From contig CAAGED010000010.1 in assembly GCA_900768505.1 (NCBI GenBank), forward strand, positions 1 through 36,040: a DNA stretch of 36,040 nucleotides, in the 5' to 3' direction. The position numbers and the translations under genes are program-made. The stretch comes from Lentisphaeria bacterium. Its GTDB lineage: Bacteria > Verrucomicrobiota > Lentisphaeria > Victivallales > Victivallaceae. Below, one piece after another: positions 8,496-17,400 of the stretch. The notes under the pieces are model-generated. The model ran no database searches, had not been told where the DNA came from, and saw nothing but the letters and a program-made list of their open reading frames with translations. Positions within the stretch are counted from its first letter, which is position 1. Each line of letters begins with the position of its first letter.

Positions 8496-10493
8496 TTATT
8501 CTCCATTTACTGTTTGAGCCGCCGGTTTTGCAGCATCATTTTTCTCTTCATCCGTCAATGGGCGCAACGGCAGAAAAATATAAAAACTGCTTCCCACATT
8601 CAACCGGCTGTCGCATTGCACCCAGCCGTGATGGTTGGTGACGGTTCCGTAAACCATTGAGAGCCCCATGCCGGTACCCTCGCCAACCGGTTTGGTGGTG
8701 AAAAATGGTTCAAATATTTTATTCATGGTCTCCTCGCTCATGCCAATTCCATTATCCTTTACTCGGATAAAACAATATTTTTCCGGAACAATTTCCCGGG
8801 GTAACTGATCGATCAATGGCGGCATCAGCCGCACATGGCAATCTGTTGCCAGACCGGCGGAGATTTCAATTGCCCGACCCGGGCGTCCCTTTACTGCATC
8901 CACCGCGTTGAAGAGCAGATTCAAAACCGCCTGCTGCAACTGCACCCGGTCGCCCCGGGTAGGCAGCGGGAAGGGTGGAAGTTTCAGGCTTACACTCACA
9001 TCAAAACTCCGCTCTGGCAGGAAAAGCTCCATGCTTTGTTCAATAATTGTGCAGAGATTCTGGTTGTCAACTACATATTTGCCCTTGCGGGCGAAGCCCA
9101 GCAATTGACTGGTCAGCAATCCGGATTGCTCGGAAATTTTCATGATTTTATTCAGGTGTTCACTGATTTTATCATCTTCCACCCGATGAAATAATTTAAT
9201 CAAATCAATATGACCCATTATGGCATGCAGGTGATTATTGAAGTCATGGGCGATTCCACCTGCCAATTTACCGATTGCCTCCAGCCGCTGGGAGTGGGCC
9301 AACTGATTGCTGAGTTGCTCTTTTTCATTGGCCAACTGATTTTCCAAGGTCAGATCCTGCGCCATCACAATCAGTACCGGCTCATTCTGAAGCATAAATT
9401 CACTCAGTGATAAATTTAGACAGCGGAGCTTGTTGTTGCCATCCGGCAGAAATGCCCGGAATATGTTGGCTCCCACCTGCTGCTGGGAGGCAGCTTTCAA
9501 TAAATCGTTCATGGCAACTGGCAGATTGCTCTCATCCCGGAGCATGTTCAGAAAATTTAACCCGGTAATATCTTCCGTGCCGCTGTTTTTCAACATCTGC
9601 GCCGCCGCCGGATTCCCGTCGATTATCAGCCCCTCGGAGTTTAATATTAGAATTATTTCACTGGCATTGGCCATAATCAGTTTGAAACGATCCTCCCACT
9701 CCTTGACGCTTTTTTCCAAAATTTTGGATTTCCCGTAGGAACCGAAAAAGGAGTAAAACAAATCCAGCGGACTGCGGCGGATTTCCAGCCGATCCGCCTC
9801 CAGCAACTTAAGATACACAAACATCAGACCGCTTAATATCGTCACCATCAGCAACCCGTTGGCAAAACTTGCCACCAGCTCATGATACCACTTGATAGTC
9901 GGGTAAACAATATTGGCGTATATCAGTGTCATCGCCGCCCAGCCGGTTAATAATGCACTGAATATCGACATAAATAAGTTATATTTCAGATTGCGGATTT
10001 TTACGAAAACCATCGGCATTAAAAAAAGATTGGACAACATGGCGCAACTGGAGGCCAGCAGGGAAAATTTATTGGTGTTGATGATGCTTAAAAAGGCGCC
10101 GGCGATCAGTGGACTGCTTTCGGCCATGCTGTTCCAAGAGAGTTGATCCGCAGTCATGTCGCTGACATAATTGCATATTCCGAAGATGGCCAATAAGCCG
10201 ATTATAAAACGCTGGGAGGTCAATGCCCCCTCGGTTATATAAACCAATAATACAATTGCCAATAATGGCAGTATTACGGCATTAAGCCCGATATTGACAT
10301 CCAGTCCCACGATCCCCACATTGAGCCGTAAATCCGATATGCAGACAAACTGCCCCAGCAGAAAGACCATTCCGGTGCACATGTAGAAGGGAACCGAGGT
10401 CAGACTTTTGCGCTGACTGTGCAGCAATCCCAACCCGGCGAAGATGAATGTCGCTTCAAAATATATTATGCTTAATCCGAAAAATATATCCAT
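8496..10493 (-). CDS. Membrane histidine kinase: 7-TM sensor, PAS, HisKA, HATPase
   Basis: 665 residues. Residues 1-232 contain about seven hydrophobic segments (roughly 5-22, 35-53, 65-88, 94-110, 140-165, 173-197, 206-230). The hydrophobic pattern reminds me of VUT/YhhQ-type small transporters, which is an impression and not a proven match. A PAS domain spans about 265-385. The HisKA box is GGIAHDFNN with His416 as phospho-acceptor, of the NtrB-like class. The ATPase domain has Asn529 (N box), DNGIGM (580-585) and GTGMGL (606-611), all intact. No receiver domain is attached and no response regulator gene is adjacent, so its partner is elsewhere. It lies between mcsB (7-base gap) and the K+ transporter (4-base gap), so an ionic, turgor or envelope signal is a reasonable inference. 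Confidence 0.9.
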   Translation of the reverse strand: MDIFFGLSIIYFEATFIFAGLGLLHSQRKSLTSVPFYMCTGMVFLLGQFVCISDLRLNVGIVGLDVNIGLNAVILPLLAIVLLVYITEGALTSQRFIIGLLAIFGICNYVSDMTADQLSWNSMAESSPLIAGAFLSIINTNKFSLLASSCAMLSNLFLMPMVFVKIRNLKYNLFMSIFSALLTGWAAMTLIYANIVYPTIKWYHELVASFANGLLMVTILSGLMFVYLKLLEADRLEIRRSPLDLFYSFFGSYGKSKILEKSVKEWEDRFKLIMANASEIILILNSEGLIIDGNPAAAQMLKNSGTEDITGLNFLNMLRDESNLPVAMNDLLKAASQQQVGANIFRAFLPDGNNKLRCLNLSLSEFMLQNEPVLIVMAQDLTLENQLANEKEQLSNQLAHSQRLEAIGKLAGGIAHDFNNHLHAIMGHIDLIKLFHRVEDDKISEHLNKIMKISEQSGLLTSQLLGFARKGKYVVDNQNLCTIIEQSMELFLPERSFDVSVSLKLPPFPLPTRGDRVQLQQAVLNLLFNAVDAVKGRPGRAIEISAGLATDCHVRLMPPLIDQLPREIVPEKYCFIRVKDNGIGMSEETMNKIFEPFFTTKPVGEGTGMGLSMVYGTVTNHHGWVQCDSRLNVGSSFYIFLPLRPLTDEEKNDAAKPAAQTVNGE

Positions 10494-10500
10494 AATGCGT

Positions 10501-11625
10501 TTATTCCGCCGGAGGAGTGGATTCCGAAGCTTCGGCGCCGGTCATTTCGCCGTTTTCATTGGGCAGCTGCCGCAACTGCTCGCGGACCAGCGTGGCACGA
10601 TAAACATCACGCTCCGTTGCCGAAAGTTCTCGCTTGGCGTATTTTTGCAAATGCGCCGGACCGGTCGCTACAAAAAGCCCGTTTACCGTGTGAATGTTCA
10701 CGGTATTAAATAGATCGGCGTCCACTCCCAGTCGCAGCAGCGAGAGGTTGTTCAAGGTTTCAGTGGAATTAAGCAAATATGCATGGCGCAGGATCCCGTA
10801 AGCACGCCCGATGATGTCCAGCAGAAAAAAACGTTTGGTGCTGAAGAGATTCTGACGTTCGTTCTTTTCAAATTCAATCAGTGACTTGACCACCATATTC
10901 AGTCGCTCAATGATTTGATACTCGGTTTCGCCCAGGGTGCTCTGATTGGATATTTGTATCAGATTGCCCAGATTCTGCGTCCCTTCGCCCAGGAATCCAC
11001 GGGCGGTCAAACCCAATTTGCTTACCCCTTGAATGGCGCTCTTTAATTTATTGCTCAACGTCAGTGCCGGCAAATGCAGCATTACGCTGGCTCGCATTCC
11101 AGTACCCACATTGCTGGGGCAACTGGTGAGGTATCCCCAGGAGTCGTTGCGGGCAAATGGTATTTGGTTTTCCAGTTTTTGATCCATTTCACGGGCGTCG
11201 CTGAAGCATTTCTCCAGCTGCAGGCCGCTGCGCAACGCCTGAATTCGTAAATGATCTTCCTCGTTAATCATTACCGCACAACTTTCATCCGGCTTTACAA
11301 AGAGGGCGTTGCCGCCGTTGCGCCGTACAAAGTCCCGGCTGATCAAACGCCGTTCCAGCAGCAGTTGTTTATCCAGATCCGGCATTTCGTCCATCTTCAG
11401 AAAGTAACCGCTGTCATTGCCGAATATTTTAGCGTTTGTCACCGCTAGAATCGCCATGTCGCAGACCGTGTGCAGCTGCTGCACCGAGGCCGCGGAGGGA
11501 AAGGGATATACCGAAATGTTGCGTGCCAATCTGATTCGACTGCTAATGGCAATATCGTCATCCGGGCCGGCATCCGCCAGAAAACCCACTTGACGGGAAA
11601 AAATTTTATCAATAATGTTGTCCAT
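10501..11625 (-). CDS. mcsB: Protein arginine kinase McsB
   Basis: Guanidino-kinase-fold enzyme that phosphorylates protein arginines; in Bacillus pArg marks proteins for ClpCP and McsB inactivates the CtsR repressor. 374 residues, slightly over the usual 350-365. Family signatures: SSRIRLARN (28-36), NEEDHLRIQ (121-129), and CPSNVGTGMR (169-178), the conserved Cys-Pro-Ser-Asn loop of guanidino kinases. GEGTQNLGNLIQISNQ (213-228) is the nucleotide/arginine-binding loop region. RDVYRA at 339-344 fits the RDxxRA motif known for pArg sensing in McsB. The C-terminal tail after 352 is acidic and Ser/Thr-rich and probably disordered. It follows mcsA by 37 bases. No clpC or ctsR gene lies in the window, so targets and repressor are unknown here. 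Confidence 0.95.
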   Translation of the reverse strand: MDNIIDKIFSRQVGFLADAGPDDDIAISSRIRLARNISVYPFPSAASVQQLHTVCDMAILAVTNAKIFGNDSGYFLKMDEMPDLDKQLLLERRLISRDFVRRNGGNALFVKPDESCAVMINEEDHLRIQALRSGLQLEKCFSDAREMDQKLENQIPFARNDSWGYLTSCPSNVGTGMRASVMLHLPALTLSNKLKSAIQGVSKLGLTARGFLGEGTQNLGNLIQISNQSTLGETEYQIIERLNMVVKSLIEFEKNERQNLFSTKRFFLLDIIGRAYGILRHAYLLNSTETLNNLSLLRLGVDADLFNTVNIHTVNGLFVATGPAHLQKYAKRELSATERDVYRATLVREQLRQLPNENGEMTGAEASESTPPAE

Positions 11626-11662
11626 AAATATGCTTCCTCAATCTGTCGGGCTCTGAAATATT

Positions 11663-12292
11663 TTATTCCGCCGCCGATTCCGCCTGTAATGCCTTGATTT
11701 TATCCCGCAATACGGCGGCCTCTTCATAATTTTCACTTTTAATCGCCTGCTTGAGGCGGATTTGAAGCTCCTCCAACGGATCGACCGTCGGCATGGGCGG
11801 GGGAGATGCTGATTTTGCCGCGGCACTCATGTTGGCGGCATCCTGCTCCAACGGCATCATTTTCATGTATGGAAGCGCATTATCTCCCGGCAGCCGCCCT
11901 ACATGCTTATCGCCCCGGTGCATACTCTCTATCGCCCGGGCCAGCACATCATGAAATACATTGTAGCACTCACTGCAGCCGACCTTGCCGCTGCTCTGCA
12001 ATTGGGTTAACGTCCAATTGCAATATGGACAGCGGCGCTCCGACTCCGGCATGGCTTGAGGTTGTTCCTCCGGAATATCGGCGCCATCGGCCTTGGCGGC
12101 CAATTTTTCTGAGAGGTCGATTATAAGTTTGGGAATATTTAAGGAGGCGAAGAGTGGATCGTTTTCTGCCTGCTTCTGCTCGGCGCAGCTCTTGCAAATA
12201 TGCAATGTATGCTTTTGACCGCCGACAATCTCATTGATATGAATTGTCGCCTCGTTAATCTTGCAGATGTCGCAAAGTTGTTTTTTTCCCAT
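11663..12292 (-). CDS. mcsA: McsA: zinc-finger activator of the arginine kinase with C-terminal UVR motif
   Basis: McsA activates McsB in Gram-positive bacteria. I choose the ATG at 12292, giving 209 residues starting MGKKQLCDIC; the frame opens 63 bases further upstream, but that part overlaps the predicted promoter and has no McsA-like sequence. AAGGAC lies about 14 bases before the ATG. Two pairs of CxxC are present: Cys7/10 with Cys33/36, and Cys88/91 with Cys106/109, typical of the zinc-binding McsA core. Residues 172-203 form a UVR (UvrB/UvrC) helix pair, seen in ENYEEAAVLRDKIKALQ. Residues 145-170 are a Pro/Ala/Ser linker. It is the first gene of the operon with mcsB, the histidine kinase and the potassium transporter. 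Confidence 0.92.
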   Translation of the reverse strand: MGKKQLCDICKINEATIHINEIVGGQKHTLHICKSCAEQKQAENDPLFASLNIPKLIIDLSEKLAAKADGADIPEEQPQAMPESERRCPYCNWTLTQLQSSGKVGCSECYNVFHDVLARAIESMHRGDKHVGRLPGDNALPYMKMMPLEQDAANMSAAAKSASPPPMPTVDPLEELQIRLKQAIKSENYEEAAVLRDKIKALQAESAAE

Positions 12293-12326
12293 ATAAATAA
12301 AACCCGTCCTTATCCGATTTATATTT

Positions 12327-12355
12327 TTTGTGTCAGGTTGACGGCGGTATGTCAA
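12327..12355 (-). promoter_or_regulatory. Candidate promoter and operator of the mcsA operon
   Basis: On the minus strand a perfect TTGACA (12355-12350) is followed after 17 bases by a weak -10, CACAAA (12332-12327). Overlapping it is an inverted repeat TTGAC-N8-GTCAA (12338-12355) and a smaller one GTCA-GGT-TGAC (12332-12342). These could be a repressor site. They do not match the tandem GGTCAAA heptads of CtsR. Confidence 0.35.
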
Positions 12356-12539
12356 GCCGGGGCTTGATTTACCTGAATTCAGCCCGTTCGCTGCCGGAAT
12401 TTTTTTAGCCGTCGATGCAAAAGGCGAAAAATCTGCCTAAAGATAAGGCTTTGCACCGGCGATTATTAACAATAGAAAAATTATGTTTAATCACGCCACA
12501 AATCATAACCAATTGCGGATAATTCGCCCCGTTGGCAAT

Positions 12540-13691
12540 TCAGCGACTGAATCCCTTGGCCAGCAAACCAATGTTGCGACCCATCCGTTCCAAATTTCCC
12601 GCCGTGGCGGCAATTGCCGCTGCCAAATCCCCCGGCCCGGCGGCAATGGAAAATACTCCGCCGGTAAATGTTTGAGCCAATGCGCCGCTTTCGTCGTTGA
12701 TTTTCCCGGAAAGCAATATGGCCGGAACCTGCCGCTTCCGGGCAGCGGCCGCCACTACGGCGCAAAGTTTGCCGTGGGCGGTTTGGGAATCGGAGGCGCC
12801 TTCTCCGGTAATAACGCATTGGGCACCCTGGCACTTGCGGTCAAAATCTGCCAATTTCAAAATTAATTCGCCGCCGGAATTACGTTCCGCACCTAATATT
12901 CCACGCAAAGCGAAGCCACTTCCCCCGGCGGCACCATCACCGGGAAAGGTTGTGGTAAAATCGTCCAATTCCAAATCCCTGGCGGCTATCTCCGCAAAGT
13001 GACGCAAATTATCTTCTAATATTTTGAGCATTTCCGGAGTTGCCCCTTTCTGCGGAGCAAATACTGCCGTTGCACCGTTTTCCCCCAGCAGCGGATTGGT
13101 TACGTCACCGGCGATAATCAATCTCAAGTCGGTAATGTTGCCGATTATGGACTCGCTGTTGTCAATATGCTGAATTTTGTTCAGATCGCCGCCGGCGATT
13201 CCATCCGGCAGCAATGAATTATTCCGGTCAAAATATTTGTATCCCAACGCCTGCAGCAAGCCGGCGCCGCAGTCATTGGTGGCGCTGCCGCCCAACCCGA
13301 TAATAACGGTGCGAAATCCCTCTTCAATCAGATGTTTCAGCACCAAGCCGCTGCCGTAGGTGGAGGTTTTCAGTGGGTTGAGTTCAGAATTGTCCAGTAA
13401 CTCAATTCCGCTGGCTGAAGCCAGCTCCATAAATGCATAATCCCGCTTTGGAGAGACGCCGTAAATCGCCTCCACCGGCCGACCCAGTGGATCATAACTG
13501 GCTACTTGGTGAATTTGCCCCTTAACCGCACAACAAATCGCCTCCACACTGCCTTCGCCGCCGTCGGCCAGTGGGATGGAGATAATTTCGGCATGGGGCA
13601 ATGCACTCTCAATACCGCGTCGGAGAGCGTTGCACACTTCAATACTGCGCAACGCACCTTTAAATGAATCCGGAGCCAGAATGAATTTCAT
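12540..13691 (-). CDS. glxK: Glycerate kinase (GlxK/GarK family)
   Basis: Phosphorylates D-glycerate with ATP (2-phosphoglycerate is the product for this family), feeding glycerate into glycolysis. 383 residues, as expected. Family features: the MKFILAPDSFKG N-terminus, PLADGGEGSVEA near 42-53, GLGGSATNDCGAG near 130-142, a GDVTNPLLGENGATAVFAPQ segment near 195-215, and CVITGEGASDSQT near 290. The GGAG site five bases before the ATG is good. It follows the gene for an exported protein by 15 bases, so the two probably share a promoter. No glyoxylate carboligase or tartronate semialdehyde reductase gene is nearby. Identity is secure; the source of glycerate is not evident. Confidence 0.94.
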   Translation of the reverse strand: MKFILAPDSFKGALRSIEVCNALRRGIESALPHAEIISIPLADGGEGSVEAICCAVKGQIHQVASYDPLGRPVEAIYGVSPKRDYAFMELASASGIELLDNSELNPLKTSTYGSGLVLKHLIEEGFRTVIIGLGGSATNDCGAGLLQALGYKYFDRNNSLLPDGIAGGDLNKIQHIDNSESIIGNITDLRLIIAGDVTNPLLGENGATAVFAPQKGATPEMLKILEDNLRHFAEIAARDLELDDFTTTFPGDGAAGGSGFALRGILGAERNSGGELILKLADFDRKCQGAQCVITGEGASDSQTAHGKLCAVVAAAARKRQVPAILLSGKINDESGALAQTFTGGVFSIAAGPGDLAAAIAATAGNLERMGRNIGLLAKGFSR

Positions 13692-13706
13692 TTTATCTCC
13701 GCAGTT

Positions 13707-14276
13707 TTACTGCATTTGAAAGCTTTCGCTGCTCAAATCGTCACCCTTGAGGTCGTACATGAATACGCCGCAGACAAAGTCGGCTATTTCCAGCGGATGC
13801 AAATAAAGTTCGCCCTCCACCAGCAGCCCCAATGCTCCGCCTAAACGCCAGTAATCCCGGGCACCGTCATTCACGTCATAAAGCACGTCGTTCACGTCCG
13901 GTACGCCGTTAAGCGAAATATCGTAGGCGTTTACTGTGCCGTAGGAGTGGAACATACTCTCTTCCTCGTAACCCAGCGCAATAACCGAAAGCTGCTGGCC
14001 GGAGCGTACGCCGAAGCCGTATTGACGGTTTACCTGCTTAACCATCTGCGCCGCAAATCCGAAGCGAACTCCGCCGCGGCAGGCTTCCGTTGCCATCAAT
14101 TCAATCCGTGCTACCGGACCGACACCTAAGCTGATGGAGAAAATATCCACTGCGTCAACTACCAGATTCGGGATATAAAACGCCACCTTTTCCGCTACGC
14201 TCACTTCCGCCTTGGCGCTGACCGGAATAACGGTCAAACCAATTACGGCAACCAACATCAACATTATCTTTTTCAT
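13707..14276 (-). CDS. Exported protein of unknown function
   Basis: 189 residues. An N-terminal signal peptide is clear: KK at 3-4, a hydrophobic core, and a likely cleavage after SAKA (residue 23). The mature part alternates short hydrophobic and glycine-rich stretches and includes GGALGLLVEGELYLHPLEI near the C-terminus and two Cys (about 66 and 167). This pattern suggests a periplasmic or outer-membrane beta-rich protein, but I recognise no family. The ATG has GGAG nine bases upstream and the gene has a strong promoter of its own (14334-14362). It lies just before the glycerate kinase gene; a functional link is not evident. Confidence 0.75.
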   Translation of the reverse strand: MKKIMLMLVAVIGLTVIPVSAKAEVSVAEKVAFYIPNLVVDAVDIFSISLGVGPVARIELMATEACRGGVRFGFAAQMVKQVNRQYGFGVRSGQQLSVIALGYEEESMFHSYGTVNAYDISLNGVPDVNDVLYDVNDGARDYWRLGGALGLLVEGELYLHPLEIADFVCGVFMYDLKGDDLSSESFQMQ

Positions 14277-14333
14277 ATTTTTTTCTCCAAATTTTTTTTT
14301 GATTTAATAATACTTTTCAATAAGATACCCAAT

Positions 14334-14362
14334 AATATACACCAATTCAAACTACTTGGCAA
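14334..14362 (-). promoter_or_regulatory. Promoter of the exported-protein/glycerate kinase unit
   Basis: On the minus strand TTGCCA (14362-14357) and TATATT (14339-14334), each five of six to sigma-70 consensus, are separated by exactly 17 bases. The start would lie near 14327, about 50 bases before the ATG at 14276. The surrounding DNA is AT-rich. Confidence 0.55.
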
Positions 14363-14410
14363 GAAAATTGCGTTTTTTACGTTTATTTTGCCGAATCCGC
14401 CACCATTGCA

Positions 14411-14432
14411 CCAACTCAGGAGTTGGTTTTTT
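14411..14432 (+). terminator. Terminator-like hairpin overlapping the 3' end of the debranching enzyme gene, plus-strand orientation
   Basis: CCAACT (14411-14416) pairs with AGTTGG (14421-14426) around CAGG, with six T at 14427-14432. On the plus strand it has the form of an intrinsic terminator. The plus strand carries no gene ending here, and the minus-strand gene's stop codon lies inside the hairpin, so it would act on antisense transcripts. For the minus-strand gene it is only a hairpin without a U-tract. Confidence 0.4.
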
Positions 14433-17400
14433 CCATCGTTTCATCGGTTGACGGTGACTTTTGCAACTTCCGGTAGACCCGGTAGAATTCCGTCATGCTC
14501 CACGCCTGCGCCGGACAGCCGCCGGATGTATGGGGATAATCCCCGTCCGCCACTTCCGGAAGCTGCCCTACGGCTCCGCATTCCAGATAATATTTGGCCG
14601 AGAGCAAAATTGACAACGCCAAACTTCTCGCACTCTCGCCGCCTATTATGTAGATCGCTTCGCAGTAGGAGGGAAACGGCCACATCCAGCACGTTCCGTT
14701 GTGGTAGGCCACTTTGCGGGAGGTGTCTTCCGGTCCGGAATATATACCGCGGTAGGGATGGTAGGGATCGTTGAGCAGTTGACCAAGCCAATTAACCGGC
14801 AGCGGTACGTCAAGCCGGCGATCGGAGAGGGAACGGATGGCGCCGGGCACAATCAAATCCGTTGCTGACTGCAAAATTGACCCGCAGTGCAACTTCTCAT
14901 CCAAAACGCCCAATGTGAGCAAAAAAAGCTGATTGGGACGCACTGCGTCGTCCGGCAGCGCATCCGCCGCCGCGGTAAATTCATTGGCCAGCAGGCAGTC
15001 GCTGAAACTTGAACTTTCCGGGTGATAAAAATATTGTATAATGGAATGGCGGATTTCCGGCAAAATTTGCGCCGCGTGGGAATTGTAATCTTTCAGCACC
15101 CGAACCGCATTGTACCAGAGCGCCTGAATTTCCACCGGATACCCTGCCCGTGGCGACGCCGCCGGATAATTGGTGTCCATCCAGGTGAAGTGCGCCGGAG
15201 AGTAAACCAATTTACTTGACTCATCCATCCGGATTCCGTTGGGTGTTCCTTTTACATAATTGGTAAAAATCGAATTCATTACCTCCAGCAAAGTGCGGCC
15301 GTTCCCGCAGTCGGCCTGCAAAATTTCATCGCCGTTTTGTTCCATGTAATCACCTGCCGCCACAAAAAACCAGAGCGGCGCATCACTGGTGTCCCGGTTG
15401 GAAACATCATTGCCGCGAATCATGTTCGGCAAAGTGCCGTTTTCTTCATATTTGGCAAATTGCAGCAATATGTCCTGCGCTTCATTTTGCATCCCCGCCG
15501 CAATTATTCCCCGCAGGGCAATAAGTGTATCCCGCCCCCAATCAAGAAACCAGGGATAACCGGCAATAATGCTCTTGTGGTCGTCCCGGCGCACCACATA
15601 ACGGCGCAGCGCCCGGGGCAGTGCATCAGAGAGTTGAAGCCGATCCGGAAGCGGATCTTTAAAATCTTCCAGCGTCGGGGCTTGAGCCAAATCCTCGTTC
15701 ACCACGCAGCGCAGCAGGCAGATTTGATCGCCTTTTAATTTATATTGGAAGTAGCCGGGGCTGAAAAGGTCGGTATTGCACTCCAGACCGTAATATTTCT
15801 CCAGCGGCAGTTCCACCATATAATTCCACTGCGGCTCAGGATGGAATTCCCCATCTGCCAGGCTGACAATCAATTTGTGATCGTACGGGCTGAATTCAAA
15901 GGTGTCCCGACCCGCAATCACCGACGCGGGAAATAATTTCTCCGGCCCGGTGAATGCCTTGGTTAACTGATGGTTTATCCGGCTTTCCACGTCCGGGCGG
16001 ATAATAAGTTTAACCGGCACCCGATCCGGAAGTTCATCTTCGGAACGGCAGGCGTAACGGTGAAAAAGCAATGTCACGGCATCACTGGTCTCCGAAAATT
16101 TAAACTGCATCTTGAGTGTTACCGATTTACCTTGTCCCACCGGAACCCGGAAGAGCCAGCTGCCGCGATTGTCCACGCTTCCGGTATAATTAAGTAATTT
16201 CTCCACATCCAACTGCTGGGAGTAGCCGTAGCAGACCAGCCACATCCGGCAGCGGGTCAGCATGGTGGTTCGTTCCGTCGGGTAGGGTGTCTGGCCGTTG
16301 GCGCTGAGCAGGGCGTCATATTTACTCCGCAGTGAACCGAAGGCCGCCGGAAACATGGTGTAGGAGCCTCTCTCGTTACTGCCAAAGGCGTAAATATTTT
16401 CGTCAATGACCCGTTCCCGCTGAAAAATGGTGCGGATTTCATTGTCTTCGCAGTCGGGCAGCAACTGCATGTGCACGGTAAAATTACTGGTTTTGCCGCT
16501 TGGGGTGTAGGCGCTTAAATACATGGTCAATTTCACGTTGCGTTTGATCCGGTTGTGAGGTATGCAGAGCAATGTGAAGTGTTCGTGCGCTCCCGGCACG
16601 CTCATGCCGGAACGCAATGTCATGTCTCCGTATTTCAATACCATTCTAAACTTGGCATGATGCCGCACCAGCAGTAGCCCCCGCTGCGGCAGCATTACAT
16701 TGCGACGGCAATCCCGAACCGGGTCGATAACCATCACCCGGGAAATCGGCGATGCGATAATGTTGCGGCAGTACTGCAGCGGCGAATTGAGAAATTTCAT
16801 ACAATCTGCGTCCGGATTGTCCAGATCGGACAAATCCAAATCATTCTTCAGCAGTGTTATTGCCCGGAACATCATCGCCCGGGCCCGCTGCAATATTATC
16901 TGACGGTTTTCCCCCGGGCAGATGTGCAGCGGATAATTTATTTTGTCGCGGATTTCTCCATACAGCGGGTCGGCAGTGGAAATCAAAACCAGAGTTTGAC
17001 CTGGACTTAATAACAATTTGCACAATTTATTCGGTTGCTCCAGGATTTCAAAGGGTTCACCGGTGAGTAAATCCGCGGCATTGCTCCAGTTAATCCCCCT
17101 GCCGTCAAATTCCACGCTCTGACTCTGCTGACAATCCAAATTCACCAGTATCAACAACGGTGAAATCGCTCCGCCGTCAAATTGACGGCTCTGACGCAGT
17201 ACCGCCAGACATTCAACACCCGAACGGGTGATTAACTGAATCTCGCCACTGTTGCCAAATGCTGGATGCGCTTCCAGTAATATTTGCAGTCGGCGGATAA
17301 AATCCACCTGATTGTTCTTGCTGCCCCAATTCAGATCGTTGCAGGAGTGCACATCAATTTTTTCATTGGCAAACCACTCCACCCCGTTGGCAAAACCGAA

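Noticed and set aside
11638..11826. Arg/Pro-rich small frame overlapping the mcsA 3' end
   Set aside because: Shadow of mcsA in another phase; composition is typical of a phase-shifted frame.
12420..12470. Hairpin after the glycerate kinase gene as an intrinsic terminator
   Set aside because: On the minus strand the clean stem is only four pairs (GCCT/AGGC), although T-runs follow; the outer TGCAAA/TTTTGCA pairing needs bulges. Too weak to list.
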